Origin: Herpetosiphon aurantiacus DSM 785
Lineage (GTDB): Bacteria; Chloroflexota; Chloroflexia; Chloroflexales; Herpetosiphonaceae
Reading direction: 5' to 3'
NCBI GenBank assembly: GCA_000018565.1
Contig: CP000875.1
Span: 3,611,199 to 3,675,198, forward strand
Length of the DNA: 64,000 nucleotides
Part shown: positions 42,987 through 50,785 of the stretch, piece by piece
Numbering within the stretch: position 1 is the stretch's first letter
How the letters are laid out: every line of letters begins with the position of its first letter
Notes under the pieces: generated by a model
What the model was told of the DNA's origin: nothing
Databases searched by the model: none
The model's input: only the letters and a program-made list of their open reading frames with translations
Translations under genes and position numbers: made by a program

Positions 42987-43889
42987 TTAGGCGATAATCT
43001 GTTCTTGATCGTCGAGGTTGTTCCAGTAGGCGTGGGTCATGCGCTGCGAGTTGAAGGCTGCGCCAATTTGGCCACTACTGGCAACCAAAATCAAACCACC
43101 CTCGCCACCTTCGATCCGTTGGCCCAGCACTGCGACAGCGGCTTCAGCGGCTGCTTGCACATCCATGCCGCGTTCGAGGTTTTCGATGGCTCGCCGAGCT
43201 AACAACACGCGGGCAATGGTTTCGCCCCAGCCCGTGGTCGAACAACCACCAGCATGGCTATCGGCATAAAACCCACCGCCAGGAATTGGCGAATCGCCGA
43301 TTCGGCCTAGGGGCTTGCCGCTCATCCCACCAGTTGAGGTGGCTGCTGCAATATTGCCCAAACCATCAAGTGCTACCGCCCCTACAGTATCGGCAATCGT
43401 TTCGCTATCAGTGCTACCCGAATCAACTTTGAAATCGCGATCGCCGCTGGCCCATTGAGCATGCCGTCGAGGCGTGATCAAGCTGGCATTATCAACGAAT
43501 TCAACGCCAGCTTCCCGCGCAACTGCCTCGGCATCAGCTTTGGCAAACAAAATATGCGGGGTTTTCAGCACTGCCTGAGCGGCCAAAATGGGATTTTTGA
43601 TGCCTTCGACAGCGGCAACTGCGCCTACATCAAGGCTCGTGCCATCCATCAAGCCAGCATCCATTTGCACAAAACCTTCGCGATTGAGCACACTGCCATA
43701 GCCAGCATTGAAGGCGGGCAAATCTTCCAAAACAATCACTGCGGCGGTAGCGGCTTCAAGTGCCGTGCCACCGGCTTGCAATACCGCCTTGCCTGCTCGC
43801 AATGCAGCTTGAATTCCAGCAGCGTGGTCTGGGCGTAATGAATCGGGAATATCGCCAGCGCCACCGTGAACGGCAATTGCTAAGGGCAT
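42987..43889 (-). CDS. Isoaspartyl peptidase / plant-type L-asparaginase
   Basis: Ntn-hydrolase, 300 residues, that self-cleaves before a catalytic Thr. Thr168 in IADTVGAVALDGLGNIAAATSTGG is that residue; GRIGDSPIPGGGFYAD, NAGYGSVLNREGFVQMDAGLMDG and AVHGGAGDIP are family marks. Removes beta-aspartyl residues from damaged peptides or hydrolyses asparagine. Monocistronic on the minus strand; its start lies 22 bp after the upstream gene's terminator. Confidence 0.95.
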   Translation of the reverse strand: MPLAIAVHGGAGDIPDSLRPDHAAGIQAALRAGKAVLQAGGTALEAATAAVIVLEDLPAFNAGYGSVLNREGFVQMDAGLMDGTSLDVGAVAAVEGIKNPILAAQAVLKTPHILFAKADAEAVAREAGVEFVDNASLITPRRHAQWASGDRDFKVDSGSTDSETIADTVGAVALDGLGNIAAATSTGGMSGKPLGRIGDSPIPGGGFYADSHAGGCSTTGWGETIARVLLARRAIENLERGMDVQAAAEAAVAVLGQRIEGGEGGLILVASSGQIGAAFNSQRMTHAYWNNLDDQEQIIA

Positions 43890-43911
43890 AGATACCTCAT
43901 ATCGAATTAAA

Positions 43912-43956
43912 TAAAAAAACTACGCCCAGCAATTATACGCTAGACGTAGTGATTTT
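43912..43956 (-). terminator. Terminator after the epimerase gene
   Basis: ACTACG (43919-43924) / CGTAGT (43945-43950) with longer imperfect pairing (TAGCGT...), A-run on one side and T-run on the other, so it can act in both directions. It separates the epimerase gene from the asparaginase-like gene. Confidence 0.65.
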
Positions 43957-45003
43957 TTAGAAGGCTTTTTTGAGCAAACCAATCGCGCCTTGTTTCCACG
44001 GCACGCGATGGGTCACCCCTGAAGCATTGGCAAATGAGTTACGATTGTCGATATACCACTTGAAGTTGCGAATCAAGGCATCTTGGTTGGAGAATTTGGG
44101 CTTCCAGCCAAGTTGGGTTTCGGCTTTTTCGATTGAGACAAATGAGTCTTTCGAGGCCGTTTCATAAACCCACTTGTAGAGCGGCGAAACCCGCAAAAAT
44201 TCCAAGGCTCGCAGCGTCCAAATGGCTGGGGTTGCTGGCGAACCGATGATCTTTTTGCCATGGCCAGCGTAATCAAGTACTGCTTGATAATCTTCCTTCA
44301 TGGTGGCGAATTCTTTTGCACCCATATTGAAAGTATCGTTAGCAACTTCAGCAGGCAAGGTCATCGATAGATAAATCGCATCGCAGAGATCTTCTACATC
44401 AAGCAATTGATAGCGATTTTTGCCATTGCCAATCATTGGGAAGTTGTGGCCGTCGATCGCCCAATCGTAGAGCAAGGCGAAAACACCGAGCCGTTCTGGC
44501 CCGATAAACGATTTTGGACGAATAATTGGCACTTCCATGCCTTTGGCGCGATATTCCAAGGCCACATATTCGGCCATCACTTTGGCTTTGCCATATGGCC
44601 CAACCCCATCCAAGCGGTCGTTTTCCACCAAAGGATGGTGATCGGGAATGCCATAAACTGCGGTTGACGAGATGTGAACCACCCGTTTTACGCCATGTTT
44701 TTTGGCAACTTCCAGCACATTGCGCGTGCCATCAATATCGGTCGAAAAAATATCTTCGGCTGGATAGAGAGGCAAAGCCGCAGCAGTATGCACAACGAAA
44801 TCAACACCTTGCATGGCCCGATCAAGCCCAGCAACGTTGCGAATATCGTCTTTAACAATCGTGATATGATCTTTGAGATCGGTATAGGTCCAATCGGCAA
44901 AATCATAGGAAACTAAGTCGTAGCCTTTGGCATCAAGGTAGCGCAAAAGGTTAATTCCAAGGAAGCCTGCGCCGCCTGTTACGAGCACTTTTTGACGAGT
45001 CAT
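43957..45003 (-). CDS. NAD-dependent epimerase/dehydratase (extended SDR)
   Basis: 348 residues from ATG 45003 (GAGGATTG upstream; the longer frame to 45057 has no RBS). LVTGGAGFLG (NAD loop), DIRNVAGLDRAMQGVDFVVHTAAA, HISSTAVYG and YGKAK (catalytic Tyr/Lys). IRPKSFIGPERLGVF follows. Substrate is probably a nucleotide sugar or related sterol/terpenoid-like compound; not determinable. No glycan genes adjoin. Confidence 0.92.
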   Translation of the reverse strand: MTRQKVLVTGGAGFLGINLLRYLDAKGYDLVSYDFADWTYTDLKDHITIVKDDIRNVAGLDRAMQGVDFVVHTAAALPLYPAEDIFSTDIDGTRNVLEVAKKHGVKRVVHISSTAVYGIPDHHPLVENDRLDGVGPYGKAKVMAEYVALEYRAKGMEVPIIRPKSFIGPERLGVFALLYDWAIDGHNFPMIGNGKNRYQLLDVEDLCDAIYLSMTLPAEVANDTFNMGAKEFATMKEDYQAVLDYAGHGKKIIGSPATPAIWTLRALEFLRVSPLYKWVYETASKDSFVSIEKAETQLGWKPKFSNQDALIRNFKWYIDNRNSFANASGVTHRVPWKQGAIGLLKKAF

Positions 45004-45064
45004 GATTGTATCAATCCTCAAACAATTCAATTTTAGATTATTTGCACATAATATCACAATTTGT

Positions 45065-45185
45065 TGGGGCTATGCTACACTAGGGGTTAGGGATCAGCGA
45101 TCAGGGTTCAGGGATCAGATGATAGGGAAGTATACATATTCTTTTCCAACAGAATCTAGCCCCTCATCCCTAGCCCCTGGCCCCT
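45065..45185. repeat. Short repeats upstream of the Crp-type gene
   Basis: AGGGATCAG, GCGATCAGGG and AGGGATCAGATG in tandem, then CCCCTCATCCCTAGCCCCTGG, partly complementary to the first part. Low-complexity intergenic repeat; no function assigned. Confidence 0.45.
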
Positions 45186-45221
45186 TCAAGTAACAATTTC
45201 GCGCATGAGGCGCTGTTTGAT

Positions 45222-45878
45222 ATGAGTGTTGACGTTGAAGTTTTGCGGCAATTTACCCGTTTTGCTGCACTCGATCCATTAGCTTTGCGCGATCTTGCCC
45301 GGGCGATGGAAGTTCGTTCATTTCGGCCAGGCCAATATTTGGTGCTGGAAGATGATCCGCGGTTTGGCTTATTTGGCATTTTAGAGGGGCGGGTGCGGCT
45401 TTCACGTACCGCCAGCGATGGCCGTGAGCAGGTGCTCTCAATTGCTGAAACTGGCGAGCTGTTTAATATCGAGCCATTTGTTGATGCTGGGCCAGCTCCG
45501 GCAACCGCCCGCGCCATGGCTCCAACCCGCTGTGTGCATTTGCCAACCGCCGCCTTGCCCGATGTGTTACGCAGCCATCCTGAATTTACCTTGATTTTGC
45601 TGCGCGATTTGGCGGCTCAAGCGCGTGATTTGGCGGTGTTGCTGGAAGATTTGGCGTTTCGCACGGTGCGAGCACGTTTGGCACGAATTTTATTGCACGA
45701 GGCGGCTGATGGAACCGCTGCCTTAACCCATCAAGAATTGGCAGCTCGTGCAGGCACGGTGCGCGAAATTATTGGCCGAACCTTGCGCCAAATGTCCGAT
45801 GAGGGCTTGGTGGAGTTGGCTCGTGGCCATGTGTTAGTCTTAGATATGCAGGGTTTGGCAGCGCTGATCGAAAATTAA
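45222..45878 (+). CDS. Crp/Fnr-family transcriptional regulator
   Basis: 218 residues. Cyclic-nucleotide-binding jelly roll (about 1-130: FRPGQYLVLEDDPRFGLFGILEGRVRLSR, GELFNIEPFVD) and a Crp winged helix (about 150-215: LTHQELAARAGTVREIIGRTLRQMSDEGLVELARGHVLVLD). No iron-sulfur cysteine set at the N-terminus, so it is not an oxygen-sensing Fnr. The cAMP-contact Arg/Ser of Crp is not evident; ligand unknown. Convergent with the Uma2 gene, overlapping by 4 bp. Confidence 0.93.
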   Translation: MSVDVEVLRQFTRFAALDPLALRDLARAMEVRSFRPGQYLVLEDDPRFGLFGILEGRVRLSRTASDGREQVLSIAETGELFNIEPFVDAGPAPATARAMAPTRCVHLPTAALPDVLRSHPEFTLILLRDLAAQARDLAVLLEDLAFRTVRARLARILLHEAADGTAALTHQELAARAGTVREIIGRTLRQMSDEGLVELARGHVLVLDMQGLAALIEN

Positions 45879-46447
45879 GCTAATTCAATATATTCATACA
45901 CATCATTCAGCTTGAGTTGCGCATTAATCGCCTCAAGTTGAATTGTTTGTTCTAGTGACCAAAATTCGATCAATAACCAACGGTGATCCGTTTGACGCAG
46001 ATACAACTCGCAATGGCAGCGATCTTGGGCAATCACGAGGTAAATTTGCAAGCTGCTGATGGTTCGATAATGTTCAAATTTCATGCCACGATCATAATTT
46101 TCGATGCTTGGCGATAGCACTTCAATTAAACATGTTGAATTAAGCAGGGTATCAGGGCGTTCACTGCCAAATTCCAATGTTCCACAGGCAACCGAAATAT
46201 CAGGATAAGTATACAAACCTGTTTGACTAATTTGTAAACGGAGATCACTAGGAAAAACTCGACAAGGGCTTTGGCGCAATTGCTGATGTAAACTGGCAAT
46301 AATATTGCTAACAATTAAATTATGGCGAGCGCTAGCCCCAGTCATTGCATAGACTTTGCCTTGATAGTATTCGTGTTTGATTCCTGTTTCTTTTTCAATT
46401 GCTAGATACTCATCGAACGTTTTAGATGGTATAGCCTCAGCGCTCAT
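45875..46447 (-). CDS. Uma2-family (DUF820) endonuclease-like protein
   Basis: 190 residues with the restriction-endonuclease-like fold: TFDEYLAIEKETGIKHEYYQGKVYAMTGAS, YPDISVACG (Asp), CLIEVLSPSIENYDRGMKFEHYRTISSLQIYLVIAQDR (Glu and Lys of the PD-(D/E)xK set). Such proteins are numerous in cyanobacteria and Chloroflexota; cellular function is unsettled. Confidence 0.92.
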   Translation of the reverse strand: MSAEAIPSKTFDEYLAIEKETGIKHEYYQGKVYAMTGASARHNLIVSNIIASLHQQLRQSPCRVFPSDLRLQISQTGLYTYPDISVACGTLEFGSERPDTLLNSTCLIEVLSPSIENYDRGMKFEHYRTISSLQIYLVIAQDRCHCELYLRQTDHRWLLIEFWSLEQTIQLEAINAQLKLNDVYEYIELA

Positions 46448-46476
46448 AACGACTCCTTACCAATAAAATTCATCCT

Positions 46477-47283
46477 TCATAATTCCAAAAAGCGCTTGAT
46501 CGCTTGCTCGGAGCTAAGTTGCGGGTCGGCTTTGAGCCATTGTTGGTGCAGCCGCAAAAATGGCACAACATGATGCGTGCCAAGTTGGACTTCGCGCAAG
46601 TAGAGGCGGCTCATGGGGTAGGCCGCTTCGTAATAGCCTGAGCTATGAAAACGCTTGACTGTGGTTTCAATATCGTAGATCACCACCCGATGTTTGACCC
46701 GCCAACCCTGTGGCTTGCGCTCGGCAATTGCATATTTGGCCCACGGATTGCCATCAAGCGGCTGGCCAACTGCTCCGGTGGTAACGATCATGCGACCATC
46801 CCAAGGCCGAAATTGCGGAATATGGTTGTGCGAACGAATGATTGTTTGGGGCGTATCGACGAACATCGCGGCTAATTCGCGTTGCGGGGTAATTGCAAAA
46901 ACTGAATCTTGATCGTGGCGCGGCGAGGCATGCACCACCAATAAATCATCGGTGTGATAGGTAGTAGCAAGATTATGTAATGCTGCCCGTTCAGCTTGGC
47001 TAAATTGATTGACCGTCCAAAGCGAGGGCTTCCACAAATCGCTGGCCCATTCTGGCGGTCGCACGGGCAAATCATAATCGCGAATATAGCGCTCATGATT
47101 GCCTGCCAGTAAGGTATAGCCAGTGGCACGAGCCAAATCGAGGCATTCACGCGGATCAGGCCCACCGTTGATCACATCGCCATTAATGACGACGTGATCA
47201 ACCGCTTGGCCTTGAAGATCGGCCAGTACAGCCTCGAAAGCAGCTAAATTGCTATGAATATCGCTGAGGATGGCAATTCGCAT
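46477..47283 (-). CDS. Metallophosphoesterase (YfcE/ApaH-like)
   Basis: 268 residues from ATG 47283. Metal-binding motifs: AILSDIHSN, VINGDVINGGPDP, LAGNHERY, VHASPRHD and SHNHIPQF. Start overlaps the stop of the upstream phosphoribosyltransferase gene (TAATG), so the two are coupled. Substrate unknown; coupling with a purine-salvage-like enzyme suggests a nucleotide or phospho-compound. Confidence 0.92.
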   Translation of the reverse strand: MRIAILSDIHSNLAAFEAVLADLQGQAVDHVVINGDVINGGPDPRECLDLARATGYTLLAGNHERYIRDYDLPVRPPEWASDLWKPSLWTVNQFSQAERAALHNLATTYHTDDLLVVHASPRHDQDSVFAITPQRELAAMFVDTPQTIIRSHNHIPQFRPWDGRMIVTTGAVGQPLDGNPWAKYAIAERKPQGWRVKHRVVIYDIETTVKRFHSSGYYEAAYPMSRLYLREVQLGTHHVVPFLRLHQQWLKADPQLSSEQAIKRFLEL

Positions 47284-47753
47284 TATTCTGCATCTGGATC
47301 TGTGGGTGGTTCCCACGGATACACAATCCACTGATCAGTTTCAGCGGCAAAGAAATCGGGCTTGCCTTCGACCTTCGATGAACCTGGTTTGAAGTGCAGC
47401 ACCGCAACTTCATAGTTGGCTCCCGCAGTATCGAGCCGTTGTTTCACAGCAGCGATCGTGCGGCCACTATCCCAAATATCATCAATTACCAATAACTTCT
47501 TGCCCACAATCAGCGGATCACTGGGGAATTGCAAGAAAGTAGGGATTTCACGGGTTGTGCCAATTCCAGTGTAAAATTGCACCGCTGCAACCAGAATATT
47601 GCGCCAGTTGCGACGTTGGCTAATCAAGCAGGCTGGAATCATCCCGCCACGGGTAACAACGAGCAAGGCATCATAATCATTATGCAATTGTTCGTTAATA
47701 ATTTCAACTAATGATTGAATTTCATCCCATGAAAGGACATGTTTGATGGTCAT
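47283..47753 (-). CDS. Phosphoribosyltransferase (xanthine/Gpt-like)
   Basis: 156 residues from ATG 47753, where the start MTIKHVLSWDEIQ matches the start of Gpt-type enzymes; upstream in-frame ATGs (47777, 47790) are possible. ALLVVTRGGMIPACLIS and the PRPP loop KLLVIDDIWDSGRTI are clear, and QWIVYPWEPP matches the C-terminal purine site (W-xx-PW). Transfers phosphoribose from PRPP to a purine base, probably xanthine or guanine. Coupled to the phosphoesterase and divergent from pyrE. Confidence 0.88.
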   Translation of the reverse strand: MTIKHVLSWDEIQSLVEIINEQLHNDYDALLVVTRGGMIPACLISQRRNWRNILVAAVQFYTGIGTTREIPTFLQFPSDPLIVGKKLLVIDDIWDSGRTIAAVKQRLDTAGANYEVAVLHFKPGSSKVEGKPDFFAAETDQWIVYPWEPPTDPDAE

Positions 47754-47870
47754 ACGTTCTGCCTCGTTGAATCGCATTAGGCCTCTCATCGTGGGGGACC
47801 TCCCCAAACTAGGCGGTAATGAGCGCCGTCAATTAAGCTATTCGCGCTATTGTACCAGATAGGAGCTAGT

Positions 47871-48524
47871 ATGAAACATTCTTCAACCGCGATCGCCCAA
47901 CTGTTGCTCGAGGCCGGAGCGGTGGTGCTTTCGCCTGATCGACCGTTTCGCTTTGCATCGGGCATTCTTTCGCCAATTTATTGCGATAATCGTTTGTTGT
48001 TGGCCCAAGTTAGCGCCCGCCGCACCATCACTGAAGCTATGTGCCAACAAATTAGCGATGAATTATTGAACACCGAAGTAATTGCTGGAACGGCCACTGC
48101 TGGCGTGCCATGGGCGGCGTGGGTTGCCCATGAATTAAGTTTGCCAATGGCCTATGTTCGTTCAGGAGCCAAAAAATATGGCCGTGGTCAGCAGGTTGAA
48201 GGCGGGGTGCAAGCCAATCAGCGGGTCGTCGTGATCGAAGATCTGATCAGCACGGGCGGTAGCTCGCTCGATGCCGTGGCAGGGTTACGTCAGATTAACG
48301 CACTTGTGGCCGATTGTTTTGCGATCTTTACCTATGAGATGGAAGAATCGAAGCAGCGCTTTAATGCTGCTGGCGTGCGCTTGATGACCTTGACCAATCT
48401 TTCGACTTTGTTGGATGTTGCGGCCCAACAAAACTACATTCGGGCCGAACATCGCAGCTTAATCAGCGATTGGGCCAGTGATCCGGCTGGTTGGGCTGAT
48501 CGGGCTGGAATTAGCGCTGAGTAA
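47871..48524 (+). CDS. pyrE: Orotate phosphoribosyltransferase
   Basis: Forms OMP in pyrimidine synthesis. 217 residues from ATG 47871 (AGGAGC upstream). FRFASGILSPIYCDNR (orotate-binding), AGTATAGVPWAAWVAHELSLPMAYVRSGAKKYGRG and the PRPP loop VVVIEDLISTGGSSLDAV are intact. No other pyr gene nearby; ends in a strong terminator. Confidence 0.95.
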   Translation: MKHSSTAIAQLLLEAGAVVLSPDRPFRFASGILSPIYCDNRLLLAQVSARRTITEAMCQQISDELLNTEVIAGTATAGVPWAAWVAHELSLPMAYVRSGAKKYGRGQQVEGGVQANQRVVVIEDLISTGGSSLDAVAGLRQINALVADCFAIFTYEMEESKQRFNAAGVRLMTLTNLSTLLDVAAQQNYIRAEHRSLISDWASDPAGWADRAGISAE

Positions 48525-48549
48525 TTATCGCCACTTACAGATAAACTTC

Positions 48550-48580
48550 AGAGCACGAAACCTAGTTCGTGCTCTTTTTA
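48550..48580 (+). terminator. Terminator after pyrE
   Basis: AGAGCACGAA / TTCGTGCTCT perfect 10-bp stem, 6-nt loop, then a T-run; also positioned at the end of the convergent TetR gene. Confidence 0.9.
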
Positions 48581-48581
48581 A

Positions 48582-49232
48582 TTAACTGGTTGTCCAAGGC
48601 ATTAATGTCGCAATCACCCGCTCGATATGCAGTTCAAGCTCAGCCTCAGCCAAAATATTGATTTGCGCCAAGGCATTGCTGAACGAAGCCAGCGCCAAGG
48701 GCAAAATCCCCAATGAAATCACGGCGAGCAAAAACGTAGGATGGCTAAATTGTTGAAATTTGCCTTCAGCCCGCAGAGCCTCGAAAAATGGCTGCATCAT
48801 GGCGCTAAGCGGGCGTAATTGCTGCATAAAATAATTCAGCCGTTCGCCACCAGTAATGCTTTCGTGCACCATCAAACATGGTACTTCGCAAAAGCTGGCC
48901 GAGAGCCGAATAATTGTGGCAAGTGAGCGTTTGATCACGGCGCTTGGTTCGTGCTGCTCGGCAATTGCGCTATTGACCAATGGCAATAAGGCCGCGAGAT
49001 ATTCGGCCAGCGCTGCATCGACCACCGCCTGCCAAACCGCATCTTTCGAGCCAAAATGGTGCCGCAATAAGCCATGGGTTACCTCGGCATGGCTGGCAAT
49101 GTCGCGCAAACTAATCCCTTCAAAGCCCTGCATTGCGAAGAGCGTGCGAGCGCTGACCAAAATCCGCTGGCGGGTTTGTTGGGCGGTGCTGTCGGGCTGG
49201 CGACCGCTGAGTTTTTCGTTAGGTTGGTTCAT
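48582..49232 (-). CDS. TetR-family regulator
   Basis: 216 residues. N-terminal HTH: RILVSARTLFAMQGFEGISLRDIASHAEVTHGLLRHHFGSKDAVWQAVVDAAL. The ligand-binding half (about 75-210) is helical with a Cys-containing pocket region. Before the IS insertion it lay divergent from and next to the P450 gene (50786), so it probably regulates it. The start is 60 bp from the IS end. Confidence 0.92.
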   Translation of the reverse strand: MNQPNEKLSGRQPDSTAQQTRQRILVSARTLFAMQGFEGISLRDIASHAEVTHGLLRHHFGSKDAVWQAVVDAALAEYLAALLPLVNSAIAEQHEPSAVIKRSLATIIRLSASFCEVPCLMVHESITGGERLNYFMQQLRPLSAMMQPFFEALRAEGKFQQFSHPTFLLAVISLGILPLALASFSNALAQINILAEAELELHIERVIATLMPWTTS

Positions 49233-49293
49233 TGTTAAGTCATTTCTAGAATTAGTAGTATCCCCTCACCCCAACCCCTCTCCCACTGCGGCG

Positions 49294-50604
49294 TTTAAGG
49301 GCGGACAGGGACGCACACCATGGGTTCACACAACGACCTCGGGTTGGTATACTGGGTGGTGACGAAACCAAACCCATCCCAAAACCGAGGTCGTATGCCG
49401 AGTATACCAGCCCTTGCCCACTGGATCAACACCATCCTGCGCACCGCCGTGCCCACCCTCTCGCCCTGGACTGCCCGTCGGCTCACCGATTGGCTCGTCA
49501 GCATCCTGCTCATGCCGTCCATCACCACGCGCGTCGTGGCCTGGGGCTGTGCCCTTGGACTGTCCACCGCTGCCCACGCCGCCAGTCACGAACGCCGACT
49601 GCGCCGCACCTATCGGGATTCCCAGCTGTCGTGGTCGCTCCATCGCGCCATCCTCGCCACCACCCTCCACATCGCACCCACTGAATCCGTCACCGTCATC
49701 ATCGATGAAACCACCCACACCGACCGCTGGACCCTGCTCACCGCCGCCCTCTGGTATCACGGTCGCGCCATTCCGCTTGCCTGGGTGCTCCATCCCGGCT
49801 ATACCCGCCGCGCCACCGCCTTCTGGACCGATGTTGCCACCCTGCTGGAGCGCGTGCAGCAGGTGCTGCCCAATGCCATGTCCGTCGTCGTCGTGGCCGA
49901 CCGTGCTTTTGGCTGCCCCGCCTTCACCGATCAGGTCGCGGCCTACGGCTGGGGCTGGGTCGTGCGCGTCCAAGGCCATACCCGCATCCAACTGCGGGGG
50001 CACACCGAAACCATGATCCGCACGCTGGTCACGCGAGGCCATCGCGTGGTGCGGCGGGGCCATGCCTTCAAGAAGGCGGGCTGGCGAACGGTGACAGTGG
50101 TGGCCGCATGGGAGGCGACGTGTCACGAGCCGTTACTGCTGGTGAGCAATCTGGAGGGCATTGGGGCGATTCGGCAGGCGTATGGGCGGCGCTCTGCGAT
50201 TGAGGCCCTGTTTCGCGATTGGAAAACGGCGGGCTGGCAATGGGAGGCGAGCCAGTCGCGGAGCCAGACGACGCAGGAGGCCTTGGTGCTGGGCATGGCG
50301 ATCGCGACGGTGCTGGTGCTGCTGGTCGGGACGGCGGAGGCGCAGGCGGTGCTGGCCGAACGCGGGGATCGCCCCAGCCCGCGCCGCCCATGGGCGGCAC
50401 GAGAAAGTCTGTTTCGGTTGGGGCGGTATGGGGTGCTGCGCTGGCTGTGGACGGGAACGCAGCCAGCGCTGGGAGCGCGACTATCGTTGGCGGGAACGGC
50501 GCTGCACGAACGGTGGGCCACGACGGTGACGCGGGGTGGTCGGCTCGGGACGGCCATCCCCTAACACTGATGAATACCCATTCCCCAACCTGTCCGCCCT
50601 TAAA
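49294..50604 (+). mobile_element. IS4-type insertion sequence, copy 2 (1311 bp)
   Basis: Same length, ends (TTTAAGGGCGGACAGG inverted), orientation and target duplication (CACTGCGGCG at 49284-49293 and 50605-50614) as copy 1. All six reading frames give the same translations, so the two copies are essentially identical, implying recent movement. Inserted between a TetR gene and a P450 gene. Confidence 0.96.
49395..50564 (+). CDS. IS4-type DDE transposase, copy 2
   Basis: 389 residues from ATG 49395 with the same Asp/Asp/Glu set and YREK signature as copy 1, and the same start-masking inverted repeat (49333-49342 with 49385-49394). Alternative start at 49320. Confidence 0.93.
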   Translation: MPSIPALAHWINTILRTAVPTLSPWTARRLTDWLVSILLMPSITTRVVAWGCALGLSTAAHAASHERRLRRTYRDSQLSWSLHRAILATTLHIAPTESVTVIIDETTHTDRWTLLTAALWYHGRAIPLAWVLHPGYTRRATAFWTDVATLLERVQQVLPNAMSVVVVADRAFGCPAFTDQVAAYGWGWVVRVQGHTRIQLRGHTETMIRTLVTRGHRVVRRGHAFKKAGWRTVTVVAAWEATCHEPLLLVSNLEGIGAIRQAYGRRSAIEALFRDWKTAGWQWEASQSRSQTTQEALVLGMAIATVLVLLVGTAEAQAVLAERGDRPSPRRPWAARESLFRLGRYGVLRWLWTGTQPALGARLSLAGTALHERWATTVTRGGRLGTAIP

Positions 50605-50690
50605 CACTGCGGCGGGCGAGGGGCGTTTGGTTTGGTGGTTTCCCCTCGGCTCGCGGGCGGGCTAGGGGGCTAGGGGGTGAGGGCATTAAA
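50605..50690. repeat. Right half of palindromic repeat (family 1) after IS copy 2
   Basis: CACTGCGGCG then GGCGAGGGGCGTTTGGTTTG, GTGGTTTCCCCTCGG, and GGGGGCTAGGGGGTGAGGG. The left half is at about 49262-49293. Confidence 0.85.
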
Positions 50691-50705
50691 CCAATAATTA
50701 TCCTC

Positions 50706-50764
50706 TTGACAAACTATGCTATCCGACTGTATAGTCATTGTCAAATACTACACGAACGGATAGC
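50706..50764 (+). promoter_or_regulatory. P450 promoter overlapped by inverted repeats
   Basis: TTGACA (50706-50711), 18-nt spacer, TATAGT (50730-50735). GCTATCCG (50718-50725) is repeated inverted as CGGATAGC (50757-50764), and TTGACA/TGTCAA and ACTAT/ATAGT form further nested dyads around the promoter. Candidate operator for the TetR protein at 48582. Confidence 0.7.
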
Positions 50765-50785
50765 ATAAAAATAATTGAGGAATTG

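Noticed and set aside
42916-42990. 24-codon frame MYSPINQILG... after the family 2 repeat
   Set aside because: It has GAGG upstream but is very short, overlaps the end of the convergent asparaginase-like gene and shows no recognisable features.
32692-50604. Composite transposon made of the two IS copies and the DNA between
   Set aside because: Each IS lies inside its own complete palindromic repeat with its own target duplication on both sides, so two independent insertions explain the data better.
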